Source of the DNA: Sulfuricurvum sp. IAE1
GTDB taxonomy: Bacteria > Campylobacterota > Campylobacteria > Campylobacterales > Sulfurimonadaceae
Assembly: GCA_945867285.1 (NCBI GenBank)
Contig: CAMBHX010000009.1
Location: 1-24,089 of the forward strand
Length of the DNA: 24,089 bases
Direction of reading: 5' to 3'
In this document: one piece after another, positions 21,733 through 24,089 of the stretch
How the letters are laid out: every line of letters begins with the position of its first letter
Position numbering within the stretch: position 1 is the stretch's first letter
Position numbers and translations under genes: made by a program
The notes under the pieces: generated by a model
Told to the model about the DNA's origin: nothing
Seen by the model: the letters and a program-made list of their open reading frames with translations, nothing else
Databases searched by the model: none

Positions 21733-23061
21733 GTGTTTAAAACAGTTCTTCCCCTTTCGGCGATTCTATCCCTTCGCTTTTTTGGTCTCTTTTTGGTTCT
21801 CCCTGTTCTTTCAGTCTATGGACTCACACTCCAAGGTGCCACACCCTTGCTAATTGGAATTACTGTCGGTGGGTATGCTCTCACCCAGGCTATTTTCCAA
21901 CTTCCTTTTGGAATTATGAGTGACAGAATCGGTCGTAAACCTACTATTTTAGTGGGTTTGGTGATTTTTCTCGTCGGTTCTATCATCTGTGCTACAAGCA
22001 ATGATATCTATATGCTCATGTTTGGTCGATTCTTGCAAGGAACGGGAGCAATTGGTGCGGTAATACCCGCCATGATTAGTGATCTAGTCAACGAAGAACA
22101 GCGCGGAAAAGCAATGGCTCTAATGGGAGGATCAATTGCTATTAGTTTTGCAGCAGCCATGGGTCTAGGGCCTGTCATTGCAGCAACTTTCGGATTAGCG
22201 TCCTTGTTTTGGATTACAGCAGTATTAGCACTTGCTTCAATGATTATTTTGTTTACTAAGGTCCCAACGCCTCCTCGTATCCGACATATTTATCACTCCA
22301 CCACTACGACACGTGATATTCTCAAAGATACTAACTTGCTGAATATGGTGATTATAAATGGAATGCAAAAAGGGCTAATGACCGTCGCTTTTGTTCTTAT
22401 CCCCGTACTGCTTGTAGGGACTGATACCATTACTGGTTTCGAATGGACAACTGCTGATTTGTGGAAGGTTTATCTTCCTGCATTAGTAGCTGGCCTACTT
22501 GCCATGGGGCCTGCAGCAGTTTTTGGTGAAAAACACAATAAGCCAAAACAGATCTTTTTAATTTCTATCACACTCTTTATCGTCGCATTTGCTCTTATGG
22601 GCTTTGCAACACAAGGCTGGCAATTTGTTGCTGGAGTTGTAAGCTTCTTTATAGCATTTAACATGATGGAACCACTGGTGCAATCAATGATCAGTAAATT
22701 CGCTAAGGTTCATCAAAAAGGGGCAGCTCTGGGAATGGCTAATGGTTTTGCCTATCTTATGACGTTTATTGGTGGGATAGTTGCAGGATTGGCGTTGCAA
22801 TACTCTACCAAGGAGATTTTATCAATTGGGCTTGTAATCGTGTCAACACTATGGCTATTGTGGACGATGAAGCTCTCTAATCCTATCCGTTTTTCACATC
22901 TCTATCTCCCTTTGGAGACAGTAGACCAAGAGAAACTAAATTCTCTCGAACACGAGCATATTGCTGAGTGGTACATCAACGAAACTGAAAATCTAGCAGT
23001 AGTCAAATATCAAAAAGAGATGATGGACGAAGAGACGATTAAAGCGAAGATTGTTAAATAA
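21733..23061 (+). CDS. YajR-like MFS efflux transporter
   Basis: A 442-residue major facilitator with 12 predicted helices. The DRIGRKPT loop between helices 2 and 3 (about residues 64-71) is MFS motif A, and FGRFLQGTGAIGAVIPA the drug/proton antiporter-type region. After the last helix (about residue 385) there is a 55-residue soluble tail (LPLETVDQEKLNSLEHE...), comparable in size and place to the YAM domain of E. coli YajR. Substrate unknown. The start is GTG at 21733; the next ATG lies much further in, past helix 1. The ribosome site is a weak AAGG. Confidence 0.85.
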   Translation: MFKTVLPLSAILSLRFFGLFLVLPVLSVYGLTLQGATPLLIGITVGGYALTQAIFQLPFGIMSDRIGRKPTILVGLVIFLVGSIICATSNDIYMLMFGRFLQGTGAIGAVIPAMISDLVNEEQRGKAMALMGGSIAISFAAAMGLGPVIAATFGLASLFWITAVLALASMIILFTKVPTPPRIRHIYHSTTTTRDILKDTNLLNMVIINGMQKGLMTVAFVLIPVLLVGTDTITGFEWTTADLWKVYLPALVAGLLAMGPAAVFGEKHNKPKQIFLISITLFIVAFALMGFATQGWQFVAGVVSFFIAFNMMEPLVQSMISKFAKVHQKGAALGMANGFAYLMTFIGGIVAGLALQYSTKEILSIGLVIVSTLWLLWTMKLSNPIRFSHLYLPLETVDQEKLNSLEHEHIAEWYINETENLAVVKYQKEMMDEETIKAKIVK

Positions 23062-23076
23062 TCTCTATTCTCAGTG

Positions 23077-23108
23077 GGCTTGTCGAACCATGAACCCTCG
23101 ACAAACTC
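23077..23108. repeat. TTCGACAAGC-type extragenic palindrome between convergent genes
   Basis: GCTTGTCGA (23078-23086) and TCGACAAAC (23098-23106) form a stem with an 11-base loop and one imperfection that is C/A on the plus-strand RNA but a G-U wobble on the minus-strand RNA. The wider sequence (CTTGTCGAACCATGAACCC...CAGGGCGAAC) matches a palindromic element I recall in intergenic regions of many bacteria. Sitting between two convergent genes it may stop transcription in both directions. Confidence 0.65.
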
Positions 23109-23123
23109 AGGGCGAACAGTAAT

Positions 23124-24089
23124 CTAAATCTTTATTACCCTCACTTGCGTCCCTGCTTCCAAGTCTCCATCTTCTTCATCGCACAGCATAAGTGCGCAAT
23201 CTCCTAGGAGATTGGTGAGTATTGCAGAGCTACCTGTCTTTTTTCCCTCAAAATCCACCCAATAGCGCCCTTCGTCAAAACTAAGATTACATGCCGTAAA
23301 TTCAGATTTTTTGGAATGCTTTTTAAACGGTGTTTTGAGAGTGGCCTCAAGGGGCTCATAAGGATTGTTCATCCCCATCATCCGAGCCATAAGAGGTGCC
23401 ACATAGAGGATAAATGTTACTGTGGACGAATATGCAAATCCCGGCAAGGAGACAATAAATTTATCTGCCCGTTGCGCCACCATCACGTGTTGCCCTGGTT
23501 TGATATTGACACCTTGAAAAATTACTTTAGCTCCAAGTGAAGGGACTATGTCTTTGACAAAATCATAATCACCTACACTCACACCGCCCGTGCTTACTAC
23601 AATATCAGCAGTTCTCAGCGCTTGCTCGAAACGCTCCATAATGGCATCTCTAACATCCCCTACAATACCCATTTGTATCGATTCACCTCCAAGCTGTGTC
23701 ACCAGTGCTTCGAGAGTATAACTATTGGAACTACGAATTTGTCCTGCATGGCGTTGCACCTCTCCAATATCCAAAAGCTCGGCTCCTGTTGCGACAATAG
23801 CCACACGAGGCTTTTGTACCACATCGACCATCACGGTGTTTAATCCCGCCATGACGCCAATTTGAGCAAATTCGAGCTTTGTCCCTCGGGCTATTAGAAC
23901 CTCGTCTTTACGATAACTTTCGCCAATAGGACGAACCGCAAAACCACATCTAACAGTTTGATTAATATGAATAATTCCATCATTCACAATTACATTTTCA
24001 ATAGGGATGAGTGTGTCGGCGCCACTTGGCATTAGGGAACCTGTAAACGTCTTGATACATTTGCCATGCTCAACTGCCCTCACCTCATT
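23124..24089 (-). CDS. moeA: Molybdopterin molybdenumtransferase MoeA, partial (5' end outside window)
   Basis: At least 321 codons with the N-terminus lost at the right edge; the frame is still open at the last base (Asn-Glu precede the GTG at 24083, which is therefore not a start). MoeA inserts molybdate into adenylated molybdopterin to finish the cofactor. Seen: FTGSLMPSGADTLIPIE from domain II/I, IVATGAELLDIGE and RSSNSYTLEALV opening the MogA-like domain III, STGGVSVGDYDFVK with the catalytic Asp region, and NIKPGQHVM, LPGFAYSSTVTF. The C-terminal beta domain ends GTQVRVIKI. It implies molybdoenzymes such as nitrate reductase or formate dehydrogenase elsewhere in the genome. Confidence 0.95.
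   Translation of the reverse strand, partial: NEVRAVEHGKCIKTFTGSLMPSGADTLIPIENVIVNDGIIHINQTVRCGFAVRPIGESYRKDEVLIARGTKLEFAQIGVMAGLNTVMVDVVQKPRVAIVATGAELLDIGEVQRHAGQIRSSNSYTLEALVTQLGGESIQMGIVGDVRDAIMERFEQALRTADIVVSTGGVSVGDYDFVKDIVPSLGAKVIFQGVNIKPGQHVMVAQRADKFIVSLPGFAYSSTVTFILYVAPLMARMMGMNNPYEPLEATLKTPFKKHSKKSEFTACNLSFDEGRYWVDFEGKKTGSSAILTNLLGDCALMLCDEEDGDLEAGTQVRVIKI

Noticed and set aside
1..24089. CRISPR array, tRNA/rRNA genes, insertion sequences, prophage genes
   Set aside because: No regularly spaced repeats, cloverleaf sequences, transposases or phage proteins were seen on either strand.

Overview
The window looks like a chromosomal segment of a Campylobacterota (epsilonproteobacterial) bacterium, probably a free-living sulfur oxidiser of the Sulfuricurvum/Sulfurimonas type. 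The evidence is gene content (ccoNOQP followed by a DUF4006 gene and FixH; DUF507 next to carA; MotE/FliJ-like genes beside purA), moderately low G+C, and short AT-rich promoters with TATAAT-type -10 boxes and little visible -35. Genus is inference. From memory, the order purA - fliJ-like - motE - DUF507 - carA - ... - ccoNOQP - DUF4006 also occurs in Campylobacter jejuni; here that block appears interrupted by a second terminal oxidase cluster.

Layout. (1) 1-1265, minus strand: the first two thirds or so of a single-chain MmeI-like (Type IIL) restriction-methyltransferase, cut by the window edge. (2) 1499-6496, minus strand: the cbb3 oxidase operon ccoN-ccoO-ccoQ-ccoP, a DUF4006 protein, an unlabelled 33-residue single-helix protein, a TPM-like membrane-anchored exported protein and FixH. 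A repeat with two hairpins sits between ccoQ and ccoP. (3) 6615-7127: an unrecognised membrane protein with its own promoter. (4) 7216-12830, minus strand: sco - ctaD - ctaE - ctaF - ctaC - cyoE, a tightly overlapped operon for an A-family haem-copper oxidase whose subunit II carries two C-terminal cytochrome c domains and whose subunit I has the YSHP signature of A2 oxidases. (5) 12968-13933: two small membrane proteins (one CopD-like), with a promoter region resembling that of sco. (6) 14110-20054, minus strand: class V aminotransferase - hisZ-like - purA - fliJ-like - motE - DUF507 - carA, mostly overlapping or nearly abutting. (7) 20293-24089: uppP (+) converging on rdgB (-) with overlapping 3' ends, a YajR-like MFS transporter (+) divergent from rdgB, and moeA (-) running off the right edge.

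Together, the centre of the window encodes two oxygen reductases. The high-affinity cbb3 complex has its maturation factor FixH. The second, caa3-like complex has its own copper chaperone (Sco) and haem farnesyltransferase (CyoE), but no recognisable haem A synthase or Cox11 here. The flanks are housekeeping: arginine/pyrimidine precursor, purine and histidine metabolism, flagellar motor support, envelope lipid recycling, nucleotide sanitation and molybdenum cofactor synthesis. No tRNA, rRNA, CRISPR array, insertion sequence or prophage gene was found.
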